This document shows positions 1 through 9,946 of a DNA stretch of 64,000 bases, in pieces. Numbering within the stretch: the first letter of the stretch is position 1; each line of letters opens with the position of its first letter. The translations under genes and the position numbers were made by a program. The notes under the pieces are model-generated. The model made no database searches. It worked only from the letters and a program-made list of their open reading frames with translations, and had not been told where the DNA came from. Source of the DNA: Antarcticirhabdus aurantiaca (GTDB lineage Bacteria > Pseudomonadota > Alphaproteobacteria > Rhizobiales > Rhizobiaceae). Location: assembly GCF_009765365.1 (NCBI RefSeq), contig NZ_VTOM01000009.1, forward strand, positions 124,001-188,000, given 5' to 3'.

Positions 1-1
1 C

Positions 2-52
2 CGCGAGGAAGCGCGCGGTCGGACGCTTCCGCAGGAATTCCTCTGGCGCTGA
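2..52 (+). CDS. 3' end of an unidentified gene (partial)
   Basis: An open frame enters from the left edge and ends in TGA at 50-52, 16 bases before the urea channel gene. Only 16 residues are visible (REEARGRTLPQEFLWR). The short gap suggests it is in the same operon as the urea channel. In Brucella-type urease operons the gene before ureT is ureD, and UreD proteins often end in a LP-x-W-like tail, so a urease accessory protein is possible. That identity is inference; the fragment is too short to recognise. Confidence 0.3.
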   Translation, partial: REEARGRTLPQEFLWR

Positions 53-68
53 CTGAAAGATCCCAGCC

Positions 69-1088
69 GTGGCCGAGCAGAAAAGCAACCTCGTCACCGA
101 AGTCCTGAAGGGAACGAGTCAGGTTTTCTTCATGGAGAACGCCGTCACCGGCATCCTGTTCTTCGCCGCCATCGCCTACGCATCCTACGCGTCCGACGCC
201 TGGGCGACGACGATCGGCGCCGTCGTCGGCGTCGTCGTCGCGACCCTCACGGCGCGTCTGCTGGATTGCGACGAGGCGTCGACCGCCTCGGGCCTCTTCG
301 GCTTCAACGGCGTTCTCGTCGGCGTCGCCCTGCCGACCTTCATCGCCGACTCGCCGCAGCTCTGGGTCTACGTGGTGATCGGTGCCGCCGTGAGCACAGT
401 CATTACCGCAGCCTTCAGCGCGACGCTGACCGGCCGATGGGGCATTCCCGGCTCGACCGGACCCTTCGTACTCACCGGCTGGCTGATGGTCGCCGGCGCC
501 TACTCCTTCGGCGGCCTGCACGTCACCGGCAGCGCCCCGAAGCTTCCCACGGACTACCTGCAGGGCCTCGCATCGATCCCGCGGCCCGCGGAACTCGTGC
601 AGATCTTCTTCCGCAACATCGGGCAGGTCTTCCTGCTCGGCAGCGAGATCTCCGGCGCGATCATCCTTCTCGGCATCTTCATCGCGTCGGTCCGCGCCGG
701 CCTGGCGACCGTTGCCGGCTCGCTGATCGCCATGGTGGTCGCAATTGGGATGGGTGCGGATCCCACCGCGGTCAGCCAGGGGCTCTACGGCTTCAGTCCC
801 GTTCTGACCGCGCTCGCCGTCGGCGTCATCTTCCTGAAGACGTCACCGAAGGTGATCGCCTACGCGGCGCTCGCCACCGTCGCCACGGTCTTCGTGCAGG
901 CCGCGCTCGACGTGATGGTAGCGCCCGTCGGGATCCCCTCGTTCACGGCCCCCTACGTGCTGACGATGTACCTCTTCATCGCGCCCAAGAAGCTGATGGC
1001 TCCGCACCCGCACAAGCCGGTCGCGGACCACATGGTCGGCAACGCGCATGCCGAGCCCGCCTCGTCCCCGTCGACGGCCGCGTCGTGA
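69..1088 (+). CDS. Urea transporter (UT family channel)
   Basis: Integral membrane urea channel of the UT/Yut family, 339 residues, which lets urea diffuse across the inner membrane. The family is made of two homologous halves, and both signatures are visible: GLFGFNGVLVGVALP near residues 75-89 and GLYGFSPVLTALAVG near 238-252, each embedded in strongly hydrophobic sequence. GTG at 69 is preferred over the ATG at 132 because the stretch GTSQVFFMENAVTG is conserved in the family and starts before that ATG. It is followed 125 bp later by an ammonium channel, a setting that fits urea uptake and urease-driven nitrogen supply. UreT is the name used in Brucella; the role here is inferred from family and context. 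Confidence 0.9.
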   Translation: MAEQKSNLVTEVLKGTSQVFFMENAVTGILFFAAIAYASYASDAWATTIGAVVGVVVATLTARLLDCDEASTASGLFGFNGVLVGVALPTFIADSPQLWVYVVIGAAVSTVITAAFSATLTGRWGIPGSTGPFVLTGWLMVAGAYSFGGLHVTGSAPKLPTDYLQGLASIPRPAELVQIFFRNIGQVFLLGSEISGAIILLGIFIASVRAGLATVAGSLIAMVVAIGMGADPTAVSQGLYGFSPVLTALAVGVIFLKTSPKVIAYAALATVATVFVQAALDVMVAPVGIPSFTAPYVLTMYLFIAPKKLMAPHPHKPVADHMVGNAHAEPASSPSTAAS

Positions 1089-1213
1089 GAGCGACGAGGA
1101 CTCGCAACGACCACAGGAACCGGCACGGCGGCTCGCCAGCCGCCGTTTCAAGCTGAAGCGGCGCGCGGTCGGGTCGCACGATCCAGGCGCGCATTGTCGA
1201 AAAGGGTGATGGT

Positions 1214-2455
1214 ATGCAAGCAATCAACGCGGGCGACACGGCCTTCATCCTCCTGTGCACCGCTCTGGTGTGCATGATGACCCCGGCCCTGGCGCTGTTC
1301 TACGGCGGCCTCGTCAAGCAGCGCGACATGCTGTCGATCATGATCCAGAACTTCGTCTGCATGGGCGTGGTCGGGCTGATCTGGGTCTTCGGCGGCTTCA
1401 GCCTCGTTTTCGGACCCGACATCGGCGGCGTGATCGGCAGCATCGTGCCCTATTTCGGCATGTACAATGTCGGCATCACGCCCAATCCGAGTTACGGGCC
1501 GAACATCCCCTTCATCATGGTGTTCGCCTATCAGATGATGTTCGCCATCATCACGCCGGCGCTGATGACCGGCGCCTTTGTCGGCCGGTTCCGCTTCGGC
1601 GCCTATCTCTTGTTCATCACCTTCTGGACCATCCTGGTCTACCTGCCTGCGGCCCACTGGGTCTGGGGTGGAGGCTTCCTCGCGAAGCTCGGCGTGGTGG
1701 ATTTTGCCGGCGGCATCGTCATCCACACCTCGGCGGGCTTCTCGGCGCTGCTGACTGCGGCCTACCTCGGCAAGCGCAAGCTGGCCCCGGGCGAGAGCGA
1801 GTCCGAGCCGGCTGCCCTGCCGCTGGTGGCGCTGGGCGCCGGCCTGTTGTGGTTCGGCTGGTTCGGCTTCAATGCGGGCGGCGCCTATGCCGCCGACGCG
1901 CTCGCGGCCTACGCCTTCCTCAGCACCATGCTGGCAGGCTCCATCGCCATGCTCGTCTGGATGTTCTGGGAGTGGCGGGAAAAGGGTCGCCCCTCGTTCT
2001 CCGGCGTCCTGGTCGGCGCGGTGGCGGGCCTCGCCACCATCACCCCGGCCTCCGGTTATGTCGAGCCGATCTCCGCGCTGCTGATCGGCGCCGTCGGGGC
2101 CACGGTCTGCTACCACGCCAAGTACGTGCAGAGCTGGCTGAAGATCGACGACACGCTCGAGGTCTGGCGCGCGCACGGCGTCGGCGGCGTCACCGGCGCC
2201 CTCTTGATCGGCGTCCTCGCCAGCCCGCACATCGACCAGGTGTCGGCGGGCTTCCGTCAGCTCGGCGTCCAGCTGCTCGCCGTGGTGGTCGTCGCCGCCT
2301 ATGCCAGCCTCGTCACCTACGTCCTTCTGAAGATCCTGGACGGCATGGGGGTGCTCCGGGTGTCGGACGAGATCCAGGAGGAAGGCCTCGACACGCCGTT
2401 CTACGGCGAGCGTGCCTACAGCTTCTGGAACATGGATCGCGGGAATGCAAAGTGA
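1214..2455 (+). CDS. amtB: Ammonium transporter (Amt family)
   Basis: Ammonium/ammonia channel of the Amt/Mep/Rh family, 413 residues and about 11 membrane segments, the usual size. The two pore histidines lie in the expected contexts: DFAGGIVIHTSAG (about residues 160-172) and HGVGGVTGALLIG (about 320-332). The gene starts at ATG 1214 behind an AAAGGG-like ribosome site. No glnK regulator gene is next to it, unlike the common glnK-amtB pair. Together with the upstream urea channel it forms a nitrogen-uptake group. A strong hairpin follows the stop codon. Confidence 0.93.
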   Translation: MQAINAGDTAFILLCTALVCMMTPALALFYGGLVKQRDMLSIMIQNFVCMGVVGLIWVFGGFSLVFGPDIGGVIGSIVPYFGMYNVGITPNPSYGPNIPFIMVFAYQMMFAIITPALMTGAFVGRFRFGAYLLFITFWTILVYLPAAHWVWGGGFLAKLGVVDFAGGIVIHTSAGFSALLTAAYLGKRKLAPGESESEPAALPLVALGAGLLWFGWFGFNAGGAYAADALAAYAFLSTMLAGSIAMLVWMFWEWREKGRPSFSGVLVGAVAGLATITPASGYVEPISALLIGAVGATVCYHAKYVQSWLKIDDTLEVWRAHGVGGVTGALLIGVLASPHIDQVSAGFRQLGVQLLAVVVVAAYASLVTYVLLKILDGMGVLRVSDEIQEEGLDTPFYGERAYSFWNMDRGNAK

Positions 2456-2508
2456 CCGCCGGACCGAGGTCGGCGCGGCTGGTTCATCCTCGCCGCTGAG
2501 CCGCGACG

Positions 2509-2546
2509 GCGCCCGCTCGGGACATCGGGTCCCGGGCGGGCGCTTC
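2509..2546 (+). terminator. Hairpin terminator after amtB
   Basis: GCGCCCGC pairs with GCGGGCGC, and inside it CGGGAC pairs with GTCCCG around an ATCGG loop, followed by TTCC. The 14-pair stem with one mismatch ends the transcript of the urea/ammonium transport genes; the T-tract is poor. Confidence 0.6.
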
Positions 2547-2581
2547 CATCTCCTCCGCAGCCTCGCCGGTGCATCGCCGCC

Positions 2582-3817
2582 ATGGACCTGACGCTCGCGA
2601 TCTTCGTCCTCGTCTACGTCGCCATGGGCGTCGGCCATCTTCCGGGCTTTCGCCTCGACCGCACCGGCTCGGCCATCGTCGGCGCCATGGTTCTCATCGC
2701 CGCGGGGCGGATCTCGCCGGCCGCCGCGTGGGCTGCAGTGGACTACCGCGTCATCGGCCTCTTGTTCGGCCTGATGACGATTTCCGCCGCCTTCATGGTG
2801 GCCGGCTTCTACGACTGGGTCGCCCTCAAGGTCGGTCATCTGAATGTCGGCCCGAAAGGCCTCCTGGCGATCCTGATCGCCGTGTCCGGAGCCATGGCCG
2901 CCCTTCTCAACAAGGACGTCGTGGCGGTGGCGATGACGCCGATCTTCTGTTCGATCTGTTTGGAACGGCGGCTCAATCCGCTACCGTTCCTTCTCGGCTT
3001 CTGCTTCGCCGCGAATTTCGCCTCGGCGACGACGATCCTCGGCAGTCCGCAGAACATGATCATCGCCGAAACGCTGCGGCTGTCCTTCCTCGGCTTCATG
3101 GCCGCCGCCGCCCCGCCGGCGGTGTTGGGGCTCCCGGTGGTCTGGGGCGTCATCGTCCTGTGCTATCGCGGGCGATGGGCGCTGCCCGCGACGCAGGGCA
3201 CGGCCGCACCGGCCCTCCCTCCACCGACCGCCTTCGATCGGGGCGAGACGATCAAGACCGGCATCGTCACCATCGCGGTGGTCGCGGCCTTCATCTTCAG
3301 CGACCTGCCGCACATGCTGATCGCCCTCATGGGCGCCAGCGTGCTGCTGATCAGTCGTCGCTTCTCGTCGAGCAACCTTCTGCACAACGTCGACGGCGAT
3401 CTGCTCCTGCTCCTGTTCGGCCTGTTCGTGGTCAATGCGGCGCTGACGGCGACCGGCCTGCCCGAAGAGGTCCTGGCCGGCCTGCGCCATATCGGGCTCG
3501 ATCTTCGCGACCCGCCGTCCATGCTCGTCATCATGGCCGTTCTCAGCACCATCGTGGGCAACAACCCGGCCGTCATGCTGGTGGCGCCCTTCATCGGCGG
3601 TGCGCACCATCCCGAAGCCCTGGGCGCAGCGATCGCGCTCGGCACGAGCTTCTCGTCGAGCGCGGTGATCTTCGGCAGCCTGGTCGGCATCATCGTCGCC
3701 GAGGAGTGCCGCAAGCGCGGCATCGGCCTCAGCTTTTCCGAGTTCGCCCGCGCCGGCCTGCCGACCTCCATCCTGTGCCTGCTGATGGCCGCCGCATGGA
3801 TTCTCTACCTCCGCTGA
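2582..3817 (+). CDS. Ion-transporter-superfamily anion permease (SLC13/ArsB/CitM-like)
   Basis: Polytopic membrane protein of 411 residues with about ten hydrophobic segments. The motif FASATTILGSPQNMII (about residues 143-158) resembles the S-N-x-G-x-x-T-x-x-G-x-P-x-N signature of the ion transporter superfamily (NhaD, ArsB, DASS/SLC13), and a related stretch, STIVGNNPAVMLVAP, occurs in the second half near 322-336. Such permeases export or import inorganic or organic anions, sometimes with Na+. The substrate cannot be told from the sequence. It stands alone, 126 bp after amtB and separated from it by a terminator. Confidence 0.75.
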   Translation: MDLTLAIFVLVYVAMGVGHLPGFRLDRTGSAIVGAMVLIAAGRISPAAAWAAVDYRVIGLLFGLMTISAAFMVAGFYDWVALKVGHLNVGPKGLLAILIAVSGAMAALLNKDVVAVAMTPIFCSICLERRLNPLPFLLGFCFAANFASATTILGSPQNMIIAETLRLSFLGFMAAAAPPAVLGLPVVWGVIVLCYRGRWALPATQGTAAPALPPPTAFDRGETIKTGIVTIAVVAAFIFSDLPHMLIALMGASVLLISRRFSSSNLLHNVDGDLLLLLFGLFVVNAALTATGLPEEVLAGLRHIGLDLRDPPSMLVIMAVLSTIVGNNPAVMLVAPFIGGAHHPEALGAAIALGTSFSSSAVIFGSLVGIIVAEECRKRGIGLSFSEFARAGLPTSILCLLMAAAWILYLR

Positions 3818-3956
3818 CCCCTCTCGAAAGCCGGAGCGCGTCCCGGCCGCTCTGCGTCATCTCCGAGCGCCTCGGCGTCGCCGGGTGCGGCCCACAGCCG
3901 TTCGGTGCCCGGATCGGAGTCCGATGCACGGCAGGCTTCACAGTTGGTAAGGAATT

Positions 3957-4032
3957 TGGTGGGCCCGGCAGGACTCGAACCTGCAACCAAGCGGTTATGA
4001 GCCGCCGGCTCTGACCATTGAGCTACAGGCCC
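3957..4032 (-). tRNA. tRNA with CAU anticodon, probably tRNA-Ile2
   Basis: A full cloverleaf can be folded on the minus strand: acceptor GGGCCTG/CGGGCCC with one G-U pair, a D arm, anticodon stem GGCGG/CCGCT with loop CTCATAA (anticodon CAU), T arm GCAGG-TTCGAGT-CCTGC, discriminator A and an encoded CCA. The anticodon arm and variable region (CTCATAA-CCGCTTGGTTGC) resemble E. coli ileX tRNA-Ile2 more than elongator tRNA-Met. In that case C34 would be modified to lysidine by TilS and the tRNA would read AUA. Automatic annotation may call it tRNA-Met. Confidence 0.9.
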
Positions 4033-4157
4033 ACCCGTCATCGGCGTAGCGGAATCGGCGGAGCTCCTCAAGAGGCGGGAGAGCGTCGAGAGGCTCCATC
4101 GCGAGACGGCCACATTCGGCTTCGATGAAGCGGCATCATGCCCACGGGGAGCTTTCG

Positions 4158-4898
4158 ATGACGGTGATTCGCCCGCTTCTTCTCGCCTTCGCCCTGACCG
4201 GATCGACCTGCCTTGCGGCGCAGGCCCAGTCGCCCTTCTCGTCGCCCGACGCGCCGGTGCGCTCGGTGACGGTGACCGGTCACGGCGAAGCGAGCGCGAG
4301 GCCCGACCTTGCCTATGCGGACTTCACCGTGCTGCGCACGGGCAAGACCGCCCGCGAGGCGCTGGATGCGGCCAACACCGGCATGGCAGCCGTGCTTGAA
4401 GGAATGAAGGCCGAGGGCATCGAAGACCGGGACCTGCGCACCGCGGGCTTCTCGATAAATCCGCAGTACCGCTACGACCAGAATCAGGACGGCACGCAGA
4501 AGCCGCCGGAGCTCGTCGGCTACGAGGTGCGCAACAGCCTGACCGTTCGCGTGCGCACCGTCGACAAGATTGGCGCGATCCTCGACAAGGCGGTGTCGCT
4601 CGGAGCCAACGAGGGCGGCTCCATCCGCTTCGACTTCACCGATCCCGAGGACTTGCGCGGCGAGGCGCGGCGGAGCGCCGTCGCGGATGCCAAGGCAGCG
4701 GCCGAGATCCTGGCCGAAGCCGCCGGCGTCCAGCTCGGTCGCGTCCTCGACATCACGACGAATGTCGAGCAGGAGCCCCTGCCCCCCGTACCGATGCTGC
4801 GCATGGCCCAGTCGGCGGCCGCGCCGGAGGTGCCCGTCGCCCTCGGCGAAAACACGATCGACGCGCGCGTGCGCATCATCTTCGAGATCGCGCCCTGA
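4158..4898 (+). CDS. SIMPL-domain (DUF541) periplasmic protein
   Basis: Secreted protein of 246 residues with a clear signal peptide (residues 1-23, ending AQA) followed by one SIMPL/DUF541 domain that starts with the typical RSVTVTGHGEASARPDLAYA stretch. SIMPL proteins are periplasmic or outer-membrane associated and are linked to stress tolerance, but no enzyme activity is known. The start at 4158 is chosen over an upstream ATG at 4125 because GGGGAGC lies 5 bases before it and the signal peptide begins there. It is followed by a strong hairpin shared with the convergent gene. Confidence 0.85.
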   Translation: MTVIRPLLLAFALTGSTCLAAQAQSPFSSPDAPVRSVTVTGHGEASARPDLAYADFTVLRTGKTAREALDAANTGMAAVLEGMKAEGIEDRDLRTAGFSINPQYRYDQNQDGTQKPPELVGYEVRNSLTVRVRTVDKIGAILDKAVSLGANEGGSIRFDFTDPEDLRGEARRSAVADAKAAAEILAEAAGVQLGRVLDITTNVEQEPLPPVPMLRMAQSAAAPEVPVALGENTIDARVRIIFEIAP

Positions 4899-4918
4899 CG
4901 GGTCGACCCCAATAAAAT

Positions 4919-4949
4919 GACCCCGCCGGTGTCTCGCACCGGCGGGGTC
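4919..4949. terminator. Bidirectional terminator between convergent genes
   Basis: GACCCCGCCGGTG-TCTCG-CACCGGCGGGGTC is a perfect 13-bp stem. On the minus strand it is followed by ATTTTATT, so it best serves the minus-strand gene ending at 4977; on the plus strand it also closes the SIMPL gene. Confidence 0.8.
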
Positions 4950-4976
4950 TTGAACGGCAGCGGCTCGGCGTCCGGA

Positions 4977-5330
4977 TCAGCGGCGATAGCTGATCACGGG
5001 GCAGTCGCGGCGCTGGGCGAAGCGGACTTCGGCGCCGTTGCGGGCCGAAACGATCGTGATCGCGCGGCGCGTCTCACGCGCCACGTAGGGGCGGCGCACG
5101 CCGAGACGGCCGGCCTCGCGCAGCGCGCGGCGCGGCGAGCAGAAGTCGCCGCGATGCCGGCTCGGGCCGCGGTCGTCGTAGCGCGGTCCGCCGCCGCGAT
5201 AGCCGTGGCCGTCGCCGATGGTGATGCCGAACGAGATGTCGTTCGCGGCCGCCGGCGCCGTGGTCAGGCCGAGGGCGCCGGCAGCCAGCGCGGCGGAGAG
5301 GCAGGCGCCGCGGATCAGGGTCTTGAACAT
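4977..5330 (-). CDS. Small secreted protein of unknown function
   Basis: 117 residues with a signal peptide (about residues 1-29, ending APAAAN). The mature part has a Gly/Arg/Tyr-rich linker and then a compact C-terminal unit with two cysteines (CSPRRALREAGRLGVRR and the final CPVISYRR). This C-terminal pattern recurs in small exported proteins of Hyphomicrobiales, and the cysteines could form a disulfide in the periplasm. No enzymatic motif is visible. It is transcribed alone towards a strong terminator. Confidence 0.7.
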   Translation of the reverse strand: MFKTLIRGACLSAALAAGALGLTTAPAAANDISFGITIGDGHGYRGGGPRYDDRGPSRHRGDFCSPRRALREAGRLGVRRPYVARETRRAITIVSARNGAEVRFAQRRDCPVISYRR

Positions 5331-5463
5331 GGTGCGTCTCCCGGAAGAGCGGCCGGCGCAGCGAGCTCGGCCAGAAGGATGCGCTCTTCTAAGCCGGGCG
5401 AACTGAATGCGTTCGGAAGGGCTCGTTCATCTCGCGTTCAGCCTGGCGCCGCCGGGCGTTCGG

Positions 5464-5838
5464 TCAGCCCGCGGCATCCAGCCCATGGCGGGCGCTGATC
5501 CGCGCGATACGACCGTCGGCGATCTCGAAGAACAGGCCGGCCGGCACGGAGAAGCTGCGCCCCTGCCCGTCGGCAGGCTCGCCGCGCAGCGTGAACTCCG
5601 CCGCGGCATGAACCCCGTCCGGCGCGACCATGACCACGAGGTCGCCGATGCTGCGCCGGACACGGCGCGCCTCGGCCGCAAGGGCTTCTCTGAAGGCGTC
5701 GCGGCCGATCGAGCGTTCGCCCGTGGTGCCATCGATCGCCACGTCGTCGTCGAGGCAGGCGAGCGCCGCGTCCCAATCGGACGCGTTCAAGGCGTCCACG
5801 AAGCGGCGCAGCAGCGCGTCCATGTCGTCGGCCGTCAT
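5464..5838 (-). CDS. SnoaL/NTF2-like ketosteroid-isomerase-related protein
   Basis: 124-residue protein of the NTF2-like fold, with the usual start MDALLRRFVDALNASDWDAA and the C-terminal PAGLFFEIADGRIARIS strand pair. Such proteins bind small hydrophobic ligands or act as isomerases or hydrolases; the substrate is unknown. The start at 5838 is chosen because GGAGGGGGA precedes it; longer open frames in the track area are read-through of non-coding sequence. It lies 44 bp downstream of an SDR gene on the same strand, so the two may be co-transcribed and act on one substrate. Confidence 0.75.
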   Translation of the reverse strand: MTADDMDALLRRFVDALNASDWDAALACLDDDVAIDGTTGERSIGRDAFREALAAEARRVRRSIGDLVVMVAPDGVHAAAEFTLRGEPADGQGRSFSVPAGLFFEIADGRIARISARHGLDAAG

Positions 5839-5882
5839 ACGAAATCCCCCTCCGTTGGTGCCGGTCGCGGCAGGCCCGTCCT

Positions 5883-6767
5883 TCAGCCGAAGGCGCCCCG
5901 CATGACCTTTGTCGAGACCTTCTCGAACACCCAATCGGGCACGAAGAAATCGGCGGCGAGCCGTCCGGTTCCGGCGGGCGCGTAGGGTGCGAAGTCGGTG
6001 ACACCCTCCTCCATCAGCACCAGCTCGTCGATCAGGAACTGACCCGTGCACTGGCGCGCCGGGCGGGTCAGGACCGCGTGGGCGGCATCGGCGACGATCT
6101 CGGGCGAGCGGCTGATCGAGGCGAGCGCGTCGCCGCCGAGAACGTTGCGAACGGCCGCGGTGTCGATGGCGGTCAACGGCCAGAGCGAGTTCACGGCGAC
6201 GCCCTGCTCTTCGAACTCCGCCGCCATGCCAAGGGTACAGAGCGACATACCGTACTTCGCCATGGAATAGGCGACGTGGTTCTTGAACCACTTGGCCGAC
6301 ATGTCGAGCGGCGGCGAGAGATTGAGGATGTGCGGGTTGTCGGCATTCAGAAGGTGGGGCAGGCAGAGCTTGGAGACGAGGAAGGTGCCGCGCGCATTGA
6401 CCTGATTCATGAGGTCATAGCGCTTCATCTCGGTATCCAGCGTGCCGGTGAGCGCGATGGCCGAGGCGTTGTTGACGCAGATGTCGATGCCGCCGAAGCG
6501 CGAAACGGCCTGCTCCACCGCGGCCGCGACCTGCGCCTCCTCGCGGATGTCGCAGAGAACGGCGAGCCCCTGCCCGCCCGCGGCCTCGATCTCGGAGACG
6601 GCGGTGTGGATCGTTCCGGGAAGCTTGGGATGCGGCGTGTCGGTCTTGGCCGCGATCACGACGTTGGCGCCGTCGCGCGCGGCGCGCAGCGCGATCGCGA
6701 GGCCGATGCCGCGCGAGCCGCCGGACATGAAGACGGTCTTGTTCTTCACGCTGCGAGTGTCGGTCAT
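5883..6767 (-). CDS. Short-chain dehydrogenase, HSDL2-like
   Basis: NAD(P)-dependent SDR of 294 residues. The cofactor motif GGSRGIG (about 16-22), NNAS (about 101-104) and catalytic Y-x3-K in AYSMAKYG are all present. The stretch HPKLPGTIHTAVSEIEAAGG is typical of the hydroxysteroid-dehydrogenase-like-2 (HSDL2) subgroup, which is linked to fatty-acid or lipid metabolism. GAGGAGGAGC precedes the ATG. It is followed by the SnoaL-like gene on the same strand. Confidence 0.85.
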   Translation of the reverse strand: MTDTRSVKNKTVFMSGGSRGIGLAIALRAARDGANVVIAAKTDTPHPKLPGTIHTAVSEIEAAGGQGLAVLCDIREEAQVAAAVEQAVSRFGGIDICVNNASAIALTGTLDTEMKRYDLMNQVNARGTFLVSKLCLPHLLNADNPHILNLSPPLDMSAKWFKNHVAYSMAKYGMSLCTLGMAAEFEEQGVAVNSLWPLTAIDTAAVRNVLGGDALASISRSPEIVADAAHAVLTRPARQCTGQFLIDELVLMEEGVTDFAPYAPAGTGRLAADFFVPDWVFEKVSTKVMRGAFG

Positions 6768-6832
6768 GGGTGCTCCTCCTCAACGATTGACGTTTACGTC
6801 AAAGAACGAGGATTGGAAACCGCCGGTCCCAA

Positions 6833-7132
6833 CTACCTTTGGAAGAGCCGGTCGCCCTGCTCGTCGACGAGCTGTCGAGCCTTGCGCAGCGCCGCCTGCG
6901 CCGCGTCGTCGAGGCTCGGCAGAAGATCGGCGCGCACGAAGCGATGCTCCTTCGCCTCGCCTCCGATCGTCTTCGACACGGTGCCGGCCAGCCGGAACTG
7001 CCCGCTGTCGGGAATGGGCGCGGCGGCGATGGTGAAGCCGTTGTACTCCTCGCTCGCCGCCGTCTTCGGGGCGGCCGGCTCCGCCGGGCTCGCGCCGCCG
7101 CCACCGCCGAACAGACGCTTGAAGAAGGACAT
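6833..7132 (-). CDS. HlyU family protein
   Basis: 99-residue protein with N-terminal MSFFKRLFGGGGG and a C-terminal core (EEYNGFTIAAAPIPDSGQFR, RFVRADLLPSLDDA) typical of the HlyU/PF10115 family of small alphaproteobacterial proteins. The family name comes from a Vibrio haemolysin activator, but most members have no tested role. The start at 7132 is chosen because family members begin MSFFKRLF; an upstream in-frame ATG would add 21 unrelated residues. Confidence 0.8.
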   Translation of the reverse strand: MSFFKRLFGGGGGASPAEPAAPKTAASEEYNGFTIAAAPIPDSGQFRLAGTVSKTIGGEAKEHRFVRADLLPSLDDAAQAALRKARQLVDEQGDRLFQR

Positions 7133-7191
7133 GGCGTGGGACCTCGCGGCGGCATTGGCTGGTGGGACGGAGGCCGCGAAGGCGGCCCGTC

Positions 7192-7569
7192 TCACATATG
7201 GTCGGACAGGCGCAGCTGAAAAGCCTCGATGCGCTCGGCCGCGAGTTCCGCCTCGGCCCGCTCGTCGCGCACGAGCTGGTAGCAGGTCGGCGACGGCCGC
7301 CGATGGATGCGTGTCGACAGCCGCAGGGCATCGATCACCCAGAGCTCGCCGACGCCGAAGGCGGCATAGATGGTCGCCTTACGACCGAGATCATAGGCGA
7401 GGCTCGAATCGGAGACCTCGATCGCGAGGCGGCAGGTCGCGGCGGTCAGGCCTTCGAGACCGATCGCGCGATCATAGACGACGAAGTCCGGTTCGAGGAA
7501 CGTATCGTCGGAAAGGCGGAAGGTCGTCGCCGGGGTGAAGAGGAGCGGGTCGGACGGCGCAGTCAGGCT
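7192..7569 (-). pseudogene. Uma2-family (DUF820) endonuclease remnant, N-terminus missing
   Basis: An open frame without any ATG, GTG or TTG start encodes about 125 residues matching the C-terminal two thirds of Uma2 proteins (PD-(D/E)xK-like fold). EPDFVVYDRA, LAIEVSDSSLAYDLGRKA and YAAFGVGELWVID follow each other in family order and it ends in a normal tail before TGA at 7192-7194. The usual N-terminal 60-70 residues are absent: upstream, the same frame runs through the rpoD terminator into the rpoD stop codon. It is therefore a truncated relic, probably not translated. Uma2 genes are frequently mobile and scattered. Confidence 0.75.
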
Positions 7570-7576
7570 CGAAAAC

Positions 7577-7608
7577 GACGAAGGCCGGCGGATCGCCTCC
7601 GCCGGCCT
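7577..7608 (-). terminator. rpoD terminator
   Basis: AGGCCGGCGGA and TCCGCCGGCCT form a perfect 11-bp stem with a 5-base loop, followed on the minus strand by TCGTCGTTTTCG. It lies 28 bases after the rpoD stop. Confidence 0.8.
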
Positions 7609-7635
7609 CGCCTGATCGTCGCTTGCTCGATGCGC

Positions 7636-9621
<1,986 letters not shown>

Positions 9622-9812
9622 GCAGTCTTCTCTCCAATTCGTGTCGCATCCCGCCCGTCAGAGGGATGCGAGGCCGGTCCGAGACTGATCCGCTCCTTCG
9701 CTCCCGCCAAGGCCGGCTTATCCTGCCGGCCGTCACGGGTGCGACGTCGAACGACGCCGGTAAGAAGGAACGCTTCAACCAAGCGTCAAGACGCAGCCCG
9801 GCCTACGGAACT

Positions 9813-9841
9813 CTGATTCTCATTTCCATTTTGAATGTCAA
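9813..9841 (-). promoter_or_regulatory. Candidate rpoD promoter in the dnaG-rpoD gap
   Basis: The 325-bp gap at 9622-9946 holds no gene. On the minus strand TTGACA (9841-9836) is followed after 17 bases by AATCAG (9818-9813), within an AT-rich patch that stands out from its surroundings and about 190 bases before the rpoD start. The -35 is perfect, the -10 is weak, so this is tentative. Nothing else recognisable is seen in the gap. Confidence 0.35.
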
Positions 9842-9946
9842 CCGCTTGCGACCCGCAAACGAGCACGAGAGCGCCCTCCCCCAGGAGAACGCCCTTATCG
9901 CGCCGGCGTTTACCGGACCTGACCTTTCGGCTGGCTTGTCCAACCG

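Noticed and set aside
5464-6291. 275-codon frame as one long gene overlapping the SDR
   Set aside because: Only the last 124 residues are NTF2-like and they follow a strong ribosome site at 5838; the upstream part is a shifted reading of the SDR gene.
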